A stretch of 64,000 nt of DNA from assembly GCA_029706075.1 (NCBI GenBank), contig JAINUG010000136.1:588501-652500 (forward strand). Reading direction: 5' to 3'. Shown here piece after piece: positions 35,588 through 48,140 of this stretch. Position numbers and translations under genes: made by a program. This DNA comes from Aldrovandia affinis (taxonomy: Eukaryota; Chordata; Actinopteri; Notacanthiformes; Halosauridae). The notes under the pieces are model-generated. The model searched no databases. It was given only the letters and a program-made list of their open reading frames with translations, and had not been told where the DNA came from. How positions within the stretch are numbered: position 1 is the stretch's first letter; each line of letters starts with the position of its first letter.

Positions 35588-36381
35588 ATATAACTGCCAA
35601 AAAAGGAAAAAATTAAGAAAACGAAGGGTTCTGGTGGCTGTTATTGTCTGGGGTGCATTTTTCGGGCATGGTGTAGGTTCACTCAACCCCTTAAAAGGTG
35701 AGTTAAATACCAACAAATACAAAGCCATTCTGAGTGATCACCGTCATCTTATGGTGAAGCATTTCCATCCTGATGGGAGTGGTCTCTTCCAAGATCAGAC
35801 CCCAGCTAGACCCGTCCACTCTGCCTCCTCTGGCCAATTGGCTGCCCTGTCCCTTCAGGCTCCCGGCAGCCACTCCTCTCGGTCTCGCCTCTTCTCTGCT
35901 CTCCCGTGGTGGAATAGCCTTCCGTACTCAGTCAGGACCGCAGAATCACTTCCGCAAGAGGCTGAAAACCAACCTCTTCAGACTCCACTACCACTGAATA
36001 TGTATATAACAAAAGAAAATGTACTAACCTTTCTCTCCCAGTTTTATAGGTGTGGTGTGCAGCTGTCTACGGTGATGTCTGTTGTATTGTTGCTGTGCTG
36101 ATCTCTTGCGCTAGCTGTGATTTTTCTTGCAATTTTTAAATTGACTCCTTGTAAGTCAGATAAGAGTGTCTGCTAAATGCCAAAAATGTAATACAAGCTT
36201 ATACAAGCGTTTTCCACCAATGATGGAATTTCTCATGGAAGAATGTTATTGCATCCCTGCAATAGAGATCCAGACACTTGTAGAATCTATGCCAAGGCGC
36301 ACTGAAGCTGTTCTGATGTCTTGTGGTGGCCCAACACTCTATTAAGACACTTTATGTTGGTGTTATTTTAGCAGTTACCTG
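35588..36381 (+). mobile_element. Tc1/mariner element with nested LINE 3' end
   Basis: Same family as at 12023: worn left end AACTGCCAAAA, AAGGGTTCTGGTGGCTG to GTGGTCTCTTCCAAGAT, then from about 36204 AGCGTTTTCCACCAATGATG to the right end TTTTAGCAGTTACCTG. About 400 bp of LINE DNA interrupts it. Confidence 0.8.
35798..36200 (+). mobile_element. L2-type LINE 3' end nested in Tc1
   Basis: Encodes ALPWWNSLPYSVRTAESLP and, in another frame, FRKRLKTNLFRLHYH and stop: the C-terminus of fish L2-type ORF2. It ends with CCTTGTAAGTCAGATAAGAG then TGTCTGCTAAATGC, the same tail as SINE families C and D. Confidence 0.75.
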
Positions 36382-37799
36382 TATATATTTGACTAAATAG
36401 GAACAAATTGACATTTCTTTGGGAGAAAATATGTACTGAACATAAAGCTCGGGCATTTCTGACCCATTCAAACCCATTAACAGCCCCCCACAGGGTTGTG
36501 TGAGCCACTCCCTGATTATCAACCTCTCCCTTTTTTAGAAAATTTTTGGTTGCTTTAACACAAATAATTATTATTAAATTCTGCGCTCTGTACGGTCACC
36601 CACAAGCAAATGAATACTTCACAGTACAGGCTACACAGCGTACTGCAGGAGATCTAGCGCTGTTTGGAGGAGTGGTGCATTGCTCACTGGCAGCCTGCAG
36701 GACTGTAGCCAGGGTACGCTGCTGGAGGATTCATCCAAGGAACCCTTGCAAACTGAACCCACCATACCCGAGCTGTCCTCCTGAATTCAAGTGTGGTTTT
36801 CAAAGGATATGGGGGGAAAAAAAGTAATTGTCTCTTTTCATTTTCATATTACAAAAATGAAGTCTTTTGACATCCAGATGCATTTCACTGACTGGCCAAA
36901 AATCAGATCAGCCCTGACAAGCAAGCAAGTACTCATTTAAATCATAAAATAAGCTTCTACTTCTATTTTACAATTATCTTTTGAAATGTGTACTTTTGTC
37001 AACTTTTCAGTGTTCTGTTTGCATTTTCAGATTACATTTTGAAATAAGCAAGTCAAATTCAATCACGAGGAGCACAGTGTGGAACAAAAGGTGCAGGATA
37101 TAGGATTCAAACACAATTACAATGCCCTCTGAAAGTACAATAGTTTACATTTAGGATATTATCATAACTACATTACAAATGTATATATTTCACCCCATAA
37201 GTTCCAAATGTAGCAAGATGCTTTAGACATGTGTTTGAGTAAACCAGACACATTTGTTTGTTCAAAAAGAAGAAACTTCATGACAAATCACTTCTAATTG
37301 ATTTGATTTCACCATCGGAACGACTCAAGTTCTGTAGAGCTCACCCACGTAAGAAAGAAAAACTCCAGTGAGTCACCGTGGTTACTGCGGGGTCGGCCAG
37401 CACGGTTCGCCTCACAAGTGACGTTCATCTAGCCACATATCAGGCTTCTGTGTGTATGTGTGTGCGTGATTCATAATATCTTAAAGCAACAAAGCACCAT
37501 TCAGGAGGATGACTCCCACTCCAAATGGATTGTACGAGCAGTGGAAAATGGAAATTGACTTGTAATGGAGATGAAATTGTGGAAACCTCATATATAAATA
37601 AGGGGAAAATAAATTATGATTTTTTTTTTTTTTTAAAGGAAGTAAATGAATGGTAATGACAGGGCAGCTCGAACATAAGAGTGGTTCCCATGAGATTAAA
37701 ATCATGGGTGGCAGACAGTACCCTTGTGTACTTCACGTAAATTGCTCTAATAAAAACCCAGCTGTATAAAAAGATTGTAAAAATTTTTTTTTTTTTTTT
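36382..37799. other. intergenic DNA between the Tc1 copy and the mecp2 end
   Basis: No exon recognised. A worn family D SINE (AATTGCTCTAATAAAAACCC, AGCTGTATAAAAAGATTGTA) lies about 37660-37790; it is the last SINE before a long SINE-free stretch. Confidence 0.5.
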
Positions 37800-40700
37800 T
37801 AAAAAAATACAGAGGTAAGCCAAGCAGAATAAATGTTTCCGCTGACCAAAACATTTTTATTTACGAAATAGATTCATTTAGAAAGGGAAGAAGAAGAAAA
37901 AAAGTATTGGTGCATCTCTGGAAACTGTCTGCTGTTCTCCCCGATTAATCTTACCAGGTCAACTTCTTCAAATGATAATTCATAAAACATAGTTATTATA
38001 CACAACTGTGGACATAACAACCCTGTGCATGATTATTTTTTTTTTTCCTTCTTCAATGGAAAAATTACAAATTAAGTGTTAATTGCAGACATACTAATTT
38101 GCAGAACAAGAATGGGTAAGAAAGGGGTTTATTAATACAACACTGATTTTAACTTTTTTTGGTACAGACTTTTGTCATGGATTGAGGGCATAACATATGG
38201 GTGAGATTTTCATGATATTGACATGTGGTAGGCTTAAAAAAGAAAAAACAAGATAAAAAATGATTAGAGGAAGGGGTGAAACAAGCAATCACAGTATCAC
38301 TCTCTCGCTGTCTCATCCACCCCACAGCCATCCTATGCCACCGTCAGCACGCTGTGTCTATTTTTCCATTCTTTTAAATTAATTACAAATTAACTTGACT
38401 TATACTACTGCATTTATCAACTAAACGGTAGATAGCTTTGTTGATTCAACAGAGGCAGTAGATGCTAGGATACGCATTCAACGCTAACGTCTAAGTCTGG
38501 AGGTATTTTATTTGCTTGCTTGGTATTATACAGTAAAAGCAAAATTACTTAACGTCTTAAGTCATAGTTGTGGAAATGATTTGGGTGTTCTCGTTACTCA
38601 CATTGAAAGTAGTCGGTGTTAACGGGTCCCTATAAAAAATAAATTTTTAAAAAAACTCGCGAAAAGAAAAACGGTTCACACGGCTTATCAAGCCCTTGCA
38701 TCCAATCTGTGTTCCGTGACAGTACGATAAGGCATGACACAAAACGAAACCATGGGGGTAACCAGGGATGTCATATTTAAGATGATGACATAAAAGAAGG
38801 TATGACGCACAGTGGCATATTCATATTTGTTGTTACTTTTCAGCTTGCCAGCCAAAAATGAGTTGAGAAAGTTCAGAAGGCCAAAAAGAAAACTAAAGTC
38901 TTACAGGAGGTTTAATCATACGATTTTGGATTCAAAAAACATAGACCCCAATAGTTTCAATCTTCAGGAACATAACATAAGATACAGTATATACACTTAT
39001 GTATATATTGTGTAACTAAATATTCAATCTGGTTACTGTAGCCACACTAAATTATATATACTGTATGAAGAAATTAAAACGATGAATGAAAAGTTGAATA
39101 ACACAACTAAAACAATAATACACATCATCTTATCTGTAAAAGTGCAAATATCCTATTAAACAGCAAGACAATAACAAATAAAAAACTAAGTTTTTCAAAA
39201 ACAATTTTCTTTACTAAAAGTAATTAACGTTCGAAGAAACATTTATGTATGCATGTACAGTATGTATATACAGCCAGTGGATGTTTTTTTTTTTTTTTTT
39301 TTTTGTGTTTAAAAAAAAAAAAATCTTTTCTGAGGCTGAGAAAAAGGCGTCCCTCTGCATGGGTATTTTGGTCGACGTGGGCAGTCGCCTTGTTCCCCAT
39401 GCACAGGCGGTTCCGCCCATCTCTCAACCCGACTGCTGATCTCTACAGTATATTAATATTACCAATACAAACATCAGTGTGCCTGACTGAGCAGCATGGC
39501 TCCACCCAGGGGCTTCGCACTCTGCTCTCTTTAACAAGTCTGTCAAACAGGAAACATACATTTAGAGTAAGACCGTAACCAGGAAATCCGGTTCTATACA
39601 TGAACACAGCCCCCCGCCAATGTCAAGGGACAGACCAGGAGCAACGTTTCGCACTAAAAGCTCAGTCGTGTTTCAAAGGCTCCCTCCTTCACTGTGGGTC
39701 CGAATGAGCATCGAGCAGAGGTACAGAGGAGATGTGGCCAGTCTTCACAGAAAACTCTACGAGTTAGCTTCTCCTTCGGCACTCAAAGAGTAGCTAAACA
39801 ACATGAACTGCAGAGGAAAGCAAGCTTCAGAACGTTCCTTAAACACTCAGGACTAGCTACTCAATTTGAGCAAATTTCTTTTCACCTTATTTTCATTCCA
39901 AAGCCCTGCAGTAATTACCCTATAACATATGTTCTACTTTTCCCATGCTGTTGCTGCAACTGTTTAAGTAAAGTACAGTGTTTGTCGATTTTCCATGAGT
40001 TGTACACCAATGGAGGTCTTTCAAAAAATAAGTTTAACATCTATGCCACAAGGTTTTCAAATATTTTAAAGAGGTCCTAGTACTTTTTAATAATATTCTC
40101 CATTCAAGTATAAATACATTGCAGGCATCTTACATACTTCTTATATGCTAGATTCACAGACAGGCAATACATTTATAACACTGTACAACTTCAGGAAATA
40201 ACATCTGGGGCTCAGGGCCCTGCCACTTGAATTCAGGGACTAATTTGAATCAAATGTATGTGGTACATTTGGTCCAATTAGAATTATAAAATATATGGAA
40301 TGTAGAGTCAAAGTGGCCTTGCTGAGATATTGCTGTCACAAGGCAAGAGCTGATGGGTGTCAATACAGTGCCAATATAATATTATGGGGAAATGACTTTA
40401 CCTCAAGCAAAAGTACAAAAAACAAAACAAAAAGAAGATAAAGGTAAGATATCAAATTGGCAACTGTAGAGGAACTAATTAAGAGTGCATCTCTACAGTG
40501 CTCCTACAAACTTTATCGAAAACAATATACATTCAAACTTGTAACCAATTTGTGAATCTAGCACTTGATATATCCATTAAGAAACATTGTGGACTGTAAT
40601 TGCTACAGGAACACAACTGAGCCCCTCATTTGTAGACGGTGCCAAACGTGGAGATGTCTTGAGGCTTGAGCGAGTGCGGTTTTTTGAAATGACGGGTGTC

Positions 40701-42724
40701 CACAAACCTTTCCAACAGTGACAAAAACATGAGCGTAAATGGCTATTGAAAAGTTTATTTAAACAAAGAACAGTTTGGGTGTACTTTAACAGTTGCAGCT
40801 ACATGTTACAATGAAAAGAAATAGGGAATTGTGGCTGTTGAAAACCAATGCTTACAATACGGTACAAAGCTGCTATCTTTTGAAGATTGGGGAAGTGAGG
40901 TGGGGCTGATTTCGTGGTTGTTAAAAGAAAAAAAGAAAGAAACACACATAACACACGCTGTAACCACACTCCTCTTTGGCCCTTCATCTAACCAGACTTG
41001 AAAAGAAAACGGATGCAGAAACCAGCCTTCAACTCAGGAGGAAAACTAATCTTTTTTTGTGTGTGTTGTTGTTCTGTATTTTTTTGTATTTCGGTAACGC
41101 ACGCTTCAAAGGCCACTTCAGTTGATGCTGTAGACGCACACGCATATCGTTACATTTCCAGACACCACCGTTCGGGAGTGAGTCTGTCGGGCTGAGTCCA
41201 TCTCGCCAGCACGCCACTGCACAGTCCTGGAGTCACCGGTGCTGAAGACACGGGAGGTGCTATCAAAACTGCCCGACTAATAAGGAGGGAGGGGGGAGAG
41301 ACGGAGGGGCCCCCCCTCCCTCGTCCAGCAGTTGAAGTCGTACGCTCGGTACACTCAGGCTGGAAGCGCTGGGATTGTTAGTTTCTTCCTCCTCCCCATG
41401 GGCACGCTCAGGTCCCACGTACACCCAGGCAGCGTGCAGTTTCTGTGCACCAGGACTGGCTCCAGCATCAGAGCATCCAGCAGGGTCTGGCTGCTAGCTT
41501 TTTAAAAATCACGCTCGTTTCACACCTGCTCCGCACACCCAGTTCCAAACACACCAATTAGCATCAGGTAAGGCCTGGTGACAGAGGAGCTACATTGTGC
41601 CAATAGCGTCCCAAGTTTTTGTGCGTGTCGGTCTTGTGGGCGACGACAGCTACATGTGCACTTCCGTTCTCACATGCAAGGGTAGTCATCTTTTCTTGAA
41701 CCTTAAAAGGACTCAAAAGGTTAGTTTTCCCCTCTGTGAAAAAAGATATTACATGAGTTACAGGTTGCTGTTTTTTTTGTTATTTATTTATATGGTTGAA
41801 CCATGAACTGTTTTTGTTTTCTATTTTGTTTTTGTATTTTATACCGCATACAGGATAAACAATACACAATATATTACTGTAAAAGCAGACAGAAACTGTA
41901 CGATTTTTCAGTTTCAGGAAGGCAAGGACTTGGCCGGGCAAATGACAAGTGACCTTTGACATGCAGGTTTAATATTTGTTTTGATAAAATGATTTTTGCA
42001 GATACATTGGACAGCCCATCCCTTTTTGGATAACTTATAATAAAATGAATAATATAAAATTAAAAAACAACTTTGGAAGAATGTAAAAACACATACAAAA
42101 GATAATTGGGTGTTCCACCAGGCAACACATCTCATAAAGTGCAAATTTTCCTTTTTAAATCTTACTATTCATCAACTGGCCATGGTTAAAACATTCTTCT
42201 TTCTTTTTTTTTTCTCTTTTCTTTTTTCAAAGGATGTAAAGGTGTGGTTGGCAAGAATAAGGTGGGCTAAAAACGACCAAGAATCTGTGTTTGTGTTGAA
42301 ATCTAAGATAAGGAGATATCCTCAAACCAACCACTTCCATTGAAGTGGCATGAAGACATCATAAGCGGTAATTCATAACTGTCACATGATCTTGGTCCTG
42401 ACACGTTCGTTATTGCCTTGTCAAAATCTCTTCCCAACACAGTTGATTTTCAAAACCTCTTGTTTCCCCAATGCATTTGTCTGTCTAACTGCAGGCAAAC
42501 AAATAAGTGCGAAAGTAAAATAATAAGGTTCTGAGACCTAGGCCTTTACTCCTTAAAACACTGAAAGACACAAAATGCTTATAGGAGGCAAACACAGGAC
42601 AGGACTCAGAATGAGGAAAAAACATCAGCTTTAAAGATTAATTCTAGTAACTTCAAGGCACAATACAACACATTGCTATGCTATATAGTAGTGACACACT
42701 TAAATTCCCAGTCAAAAGGATTCA
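37800..42724 (-). other. possible distal part of mecp2 3' UTR
   Basis: AT-rich sequence without a convincing exon. It continues the SINE-free stretch. Several AATAAA words occur on the minus strand (for example 37857-37862), so the transcript could end anywhere here. It may equally be plain intergenic DNA. Confidence 0.3.
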
Positions 42725-42732
42725 TAACAGTC
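42725..42732 (-). promoter_or_regulatory. mecp2: candidate miR-132/212 target site
   Basis: Minus strand GACTGTTA is the 8-mer complement of the miR-132/212 seed. miR-132 repression of MECP2 through the long 3' UTR is established in mammals. An 8-mer has a modest chance of turning up by accident in about 9-14 kb. Confidence 0.45.
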
Positions 42733-44039
42733 GTCATTAAAGAACCAATTCACAAGTGTATAAATGTCAACTCTAACAGGTCAGAATTTAACTGGGGTTT
42801 TCTTTAAGCCTGAATTGGTAACCAATAAGCAATTTTCAAAGCAATATTAAACCTGTCTTCACCTTTGAGCAATTTACTTGTTAAAAAAATAATAACGGTT
42901 GTCACTTTAAAATACGTAATGTCTTATACTTCGTTTAAACGGGTAAGGCTGCTGCAGCAGCACACATCAGAGAAGTTGACCTCGTGCACAAGCACAGCCG
43001 ATGAGCAGTGCGCGTTGGCAAACCGAGCCTTTCGTTTAATATTGCTCTGATCACGAGCTCCGTGAGGAGATGCCGAATCTGGTGACTAACTGCTGTGTTC
43101 CACTGCCGCCAACACCAGCAGCAGTCTAAACCCTGCAGGGGGAACGTCAAACGCATGCTTATGAGCAGAAAATTAACACCACTGGGGACGACGAACGACA
43201 AATAAAACCACATCTTTCACAGCCGAGGGGCACAGAAACCGTAGGCCACGGAGTTCGGGTCTCAGGGGTAGAACGGACGGCCTTCAGAAGGTGTTCTGGG
43301 TCAAGTCCACTCCAGCGCTTGTCACGCTGGCACAACGGTAAGAGGCGTCATTTCTGCCCACGTGGATAACAACAAAAAAATTCTCTGACACGTGTGCTTG
43401 GGCATTCCCTTTTCTCGTGTAACCCGGTGTTAAAAACACACGTTTCTATTTCCCCCACTGTTCCTGGCCCTGCCGGATTGTCCCTCCACAAGCAATATCT
43501 GCCTTTATAGACTAATCCACCGCCCCCCCCCAAAAAAAGTTTCCTTTTTAAAACGAAATAATATTAGCTGGGGAAGTAGAGGATAGAAAACAGCATACTT
43601 GGGAAAAGTACGGTATAAGCCCATCTCAGACTCGTTTGGGAAAAGGAGATAGTCGCTTTAATCAAAGGCCACTTCTATCACCCAGGTCATTCTCCAGAGC
43701 AAGGCACTGTCCCATAGGTTTGCAGCCAGGCGGTCCGTGCTGCTCACATAGATGTGTCCTTTGTGTGCGGTTTGACCTCTTTAAGTCAAACCCACGCAGG
43801 TGTACACACTGCTAAACACCACCTATAGACTTCAGACGCCTGGAGGTTTTTCCGTTGTGTATTTTTGATTTTCTGTTGAATTAACTCTTTTTATTGTCTT
43901 TATTCCTTCTTTTTATCTTTTTTTATTATTTTTTTAATAACTTTTTAATTTTTTTTTAACAGATCTCTGTGAAAGCGTGCGTGGCGGGTTGTCGCTTGTT
44001 TTCCGACAGATTAGCACTGACGTCCCTGCCCCCTCCCGC

Positions 44040-44220
44040 GTGTTCTGTCAGTATCCCAGCTGCCCCTCCCCGCCGCCCCCCTCCCCTCTGTGTTTTGTTG
44101 TGTCAGTGTCCTCGCTGCCCCCCCCCCCCCACCCTCCTCCGCATGTTTTTGTGTCAGTGTCCTCGCTGCCCCCCCCCGCTCATGTTTTGTTGTGTCAGTG
44201 TCCTACCTGCCCTCCACCTC
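44040..44220. repeat. C-rich minisatellite, about four units
   Basis: Repeated GTGTCAGTGTCCTCGCTGCC followed by C runs and TGTTTTGTT. The mecp2 sense strand is G-rich here, with several runs of seven or more G. Confidence 0.75.
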
Positions 44221-46606
44221 CTCAGGCCTCCTCTTCAGGGTTACTGCTGTACCAGGGTGCGCGCTCCCAGACCTACAGGGAAGGGGGGTCAGGGGGCGCG
44301 TCCCTGGGGTGAGAGAGTGCTCGAAATGAAACTCTGTACACAGAGTGAGCCAGTGGTGCTTGGAGTCACTGGGACACTCAGGGAGGGGGGGGGGAGAAAA
44401 AACACCAAAAAAAACAAAAAACGCCTGCCACCTGTGAGCCATTCACAACACGAGCGCTGTGCTACAGCGTCGCTTAGAGCAGCCAGAGGCTTGGCTTTTC
44501 AGCTTTCTTTCCCCCCCCACCACCCCCCATATCTTTTTTTTGGGTGTGGTAATATTACATAGCCCTTTTCCAGCAAGAAAATCTGCTCTTGTCCAATAAG
44601 CCCCGGCCTTGGGAGTAAGGTCGGGGGGAGAAGGGAGGCGAGAGGAGGAACACGGGCCACACGCATCAATCCCTTCGTCACACACACACGGAGACATCGT
44701 TTCTTCCCATGGCTACGAAGGATTCTTTTTCAAACTTGAGTTCAAGATGAAAGAAACTGGGGGGAAAAAAATGAGGGGAAAAGAGAAGTCCTGGTATGGA
44801 TTACAGTATATATATTTTTTTTTTTTCTTCTTATAATTTGCGCTTATATCATTTCCGATTGTCGGCGTTTTATGCTGTTTCATAGATTCACTTTCCACAT
44901 CTACAGAAAACAATGTCAGAATGTCACTTGAGTATTTGAAGTTTAAGATATTGGTGCATGAAAATTGTACACGCTGTTCTAAGCACCTTAAAAAAGTCAC
45001 TAACAAATAGCACTCTCTAGAATTGCCATGCAAGTGTTAAAATCTAAATACCAATCTCTCAAACAAGACCATTTCAGCACAGAAAACAAATGAGTTCTCC
45101 TATCTAGTGCATTCAGTAGTGAGTAGCGTTTGCAGGAGCGTTGATTTCCCACCCTGTTCCTTACATGTTTTATTAACGTGGGTTTACATTGAGTCCCGGC
45201 TGCATGTATGCATGGCGTTTTGCTGGTGCGTGTGTGTGTGTGTGTTTGTGTGCGCAAATCAAATCTAGGGTCAAATACAAATGTATCTGCAGTTAAAGAG
45301 TAAGAGTGTGTCGCGGCGTACTGTGAGTGACACTTGCGGTTATGTCTTTTGAAATACTTCCCTCTCCAGATACACCGACGTCACATTTCGCATTCGGAGG
45401 TGCAGCTGCATTTAATTCTTACTTTCTCTTTTTAAACAAGGTAGGATTCAAAATGTATTCCGGTGATTCGGCCCCCACATAAGCTCATGTAAATGTATTA
45501 AATCGTGTTCGACACATTGTATTAATATTGTCTTTATTTGATATAGCATGTTTATTTGAACACCTATGGAGCCTGAACATTGAGAATGTTGCGCTGGTAA
45601 CTATGGAGACAGGGAATGCATTCTTAATTTCCTGTTCTCTGTGTGAGGGATGTCTGATTCACAAAGACGGGGGGGGGGGGTGTCCCATTTGAGATGAGGC
45701 CAGCATGGTGCATTCGTCTGGGTTCTGCGTTTTGTTTCTCAACTCTTTTGACTGCAGGCGTGAACAGTAATCAAGACAAAGGCTTGCAGCAATAACAATG
45801 TGCTTTCTGTTTCCGTAGCACGGCCACCGTATTGTACAAACAAATTCCTTTTTCAACAAAGACATCTGGTGCCACATAAATACAGTGAAACGCGAGGGTG
45901 TTCCACTTTTCAATCCTGAAAGCTGACAATCTTTTGAGATGCCAATTTGTGATCTGAAAATCATTCCAGCCTCAATGGTCTGTGTGTTGTATGCGGTCTT
46001 CCACGTTCTATAAATATATATATATATATATAGAGGTGTATACCTCAAACAGAATTCCTTTCAGACATCTTTTGGTTTAGACCACCAGGTCATTTTCATT
46101 ATTCTATTACAACACACCATTTAGACAGGCCAGTTTGTTCTCCTTACTGCTTGTGTCTAATTCCACTCTCTTCTGCTGAAATCAGCTACGCCACTCTCCC
46201 ACTTAAATTAAGTGAAATTAGCGGCTTTTATACGCACAAAGATCATTTCGAAACAAACATTTTGAGTGAACATCATCAAGACTAACTGTCAAAGCTTTCA
46301 TCCTTTACGCTCAGAACATCCTTACAAGAACACCCGCATTGATCCCTTTTCCCACAGCTTGTTCCGTCGTACGTTCAAAAGGCACACTTTGTCCATTTTC
46401 GTGTTAAAAAAGCGGAACGTTTTTTTGAAATTCAGGGAGACAACTCAAGGTGCAGACGCCAGAGGCACGACGTGCACACACACGGTGGTATACTGCGGTA
46501 GCATGTAAGCGCCCAATGCACGAATCAGCACTTCAATCTCCAATATTCCACATTGAACGGAAGTTACTCTTGTCTGCAGTCAAATTCAGTGACGGGCCAA
46601 TTCAGA

Positions 46607-46727
46607 GGCTGTGTTCGAAACCGTTCCCTATTCCCTAAATAGTGCACTATATAGTGTGCTGAACAAATTGGCGAACACACTATATAGTGCACTATTTAGG
46701 GAATAGGGAACGGTTTCGAACACAGCC
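46607..46727. mobile_element. palindromic MITE, perfect 52-bp arms
   Basis: Left arm 46607-46658 starts GGCTGTGTTCGAAACC; right arm 46676-46727 is its exact reverse complement; the loop is 17 nt. The end sequence and TATAGTGCACTA core belong to a repeat common in fish. It lies in the probable mecp2 3' UTR. Confidence 0.9.
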
Positions 46728-46856
46728 AGAGATCAAAACAACAGGAACTCCAAAACGCCAATAGTGTAAGAGAACTGGGCACGGCAGGACCTCGTGCTAA
46801 ACCAAATTGGGACCGCGCGGCCACTGCTCGCCATAGGGACTTGAATGTTTGTGTGT

Positions 46857-46857
46857 G

Positions 46858-46895
<38 letters not shown>
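46857..46895 (+). repeat. (GT)n microsatellite
   Basis: A GT run of about 35 bp; a CA run on the mecp2 sense strand. Confidence 0.9.
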
Positions 46896-46896
<1 letters not shown>

Positions 46897-48008
46897 TTGT
46901 GTGCTTGTTGGAAGCCAAAATATATGTTCTGAGACCTTCTGAAACTTTACAAGACCCAGGGTCGAATATAAAAATGAACCAAATGTTGCACACCGCATAC
47001 TGTATGCAAACGAAGTAGCACAATGGAAACTACTTTGATTAAATAATTACACAAACTCATGGGTGTGGAATGAACTGTGGAACCGGCAAAGCGTTTTTTT
47101 TAAACTGTAGCATGCATAATGATATTATGCTACATATTTTCCTTTTTAATCTGCGGTTTGGGATAATTACTCAAAACTAAACCTATTTAGCTCCTAGTAG
47201 CCATCTTCACAATGAAACTGAGAAAATACCTGAACGTGAGAACATGCAAACAGAGAGTACTGAAATATTATACAGGTCTCAACCTCCGGACATGAAATTA
47301 AAATCAGTGCGTGTAATGTTGGGTGAATCAACAGCCTGTCTGCTGAGAACAGGGAAGGGCCTCAAAATACTTTTAAGCCATGTAATCATTCTTATTCCAT
47401 ATTTTGTTTTTTTGGATGGTTTTCATCCATGTAAAAAAACAAACAAATAAACAAAAAAACAAACAAACAAAAAAGGAATATTGCTAATAAGTTTTCGTTA
47501 ATTATTTTTAAAATACACAACAGGACACACAAGAACTTCCTTAAGTGGACTCCGGTATTTGAGAGGATGTCTTTGGGACAATAAATGTGAGAATTTCAAC
47601 ACTCTCCAATATTCCAACCTATATTCATGATCATACATTATTTTAGGCAAATTTGCATTTCACCAAGCAAGAAAAAATAAATCACCCTGTACATTTTTAA
47701 AATGGAATTTAGAACATTTTATAACGACCCCCAATGTCATTTTATCTGTTAAAATCGGTCAGCCTACATCTATTAAATACAAATGAAGACACTGATAATA
47801 AGCATGTGCAAGGTATTTCAGAAAGTCGGAAAGTTGGAGCTGTCATCATTTATCCCCATAAAAAAAAGAAGGGTATCAAAACTAAACTAAATCAAATCTA
47901 GGATACAGATTCTTTGGCAGTCTTTCGTTCAAACAACACGATTTCTTCACATGCACAAAACATAGTTCTGTTCTATGAAGTCTAAAAACCAGCCGAGTCG
48001 TTGGAAGG

Positions 48009-48140
48009 CAGTGGTTCCCAAACCTCTCCTCAGGAATCCCCACATGTTTGTTAAGCTCCACCACCAGCGCACCCGATTGGTGGAATTGAACAAACACCTG
48101 GATTGGCTGGGGGTTCACGAGGAGAGGGCTGGGAGCCACT
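48009..48140. mobile_element. hAT-like MITE
   Basis: Ends CAGTGGTTCCCAAACCTC and, on the other strand, CAGTGGCTCCCAGCCCTC; the similarity goes on for about 30 bp. Flanking 8-mers TTGGAAGG and GTTTAAGG agree at five positions. 132 bp. Confidence 0.7.

Noticed and set aside
37480-37860. Choice of a single mecp2 polyadenylation site
   Set aside because: Several minus-strand AATAAA words occur between 37.8 and 47 kb and nothing in the sequence picks one.
43969-44562. Plus-strand frame of 197 codons
   Set aside because: Translation of the C-rich minisatellite and neighbouring low-complexity DNA; no family features.
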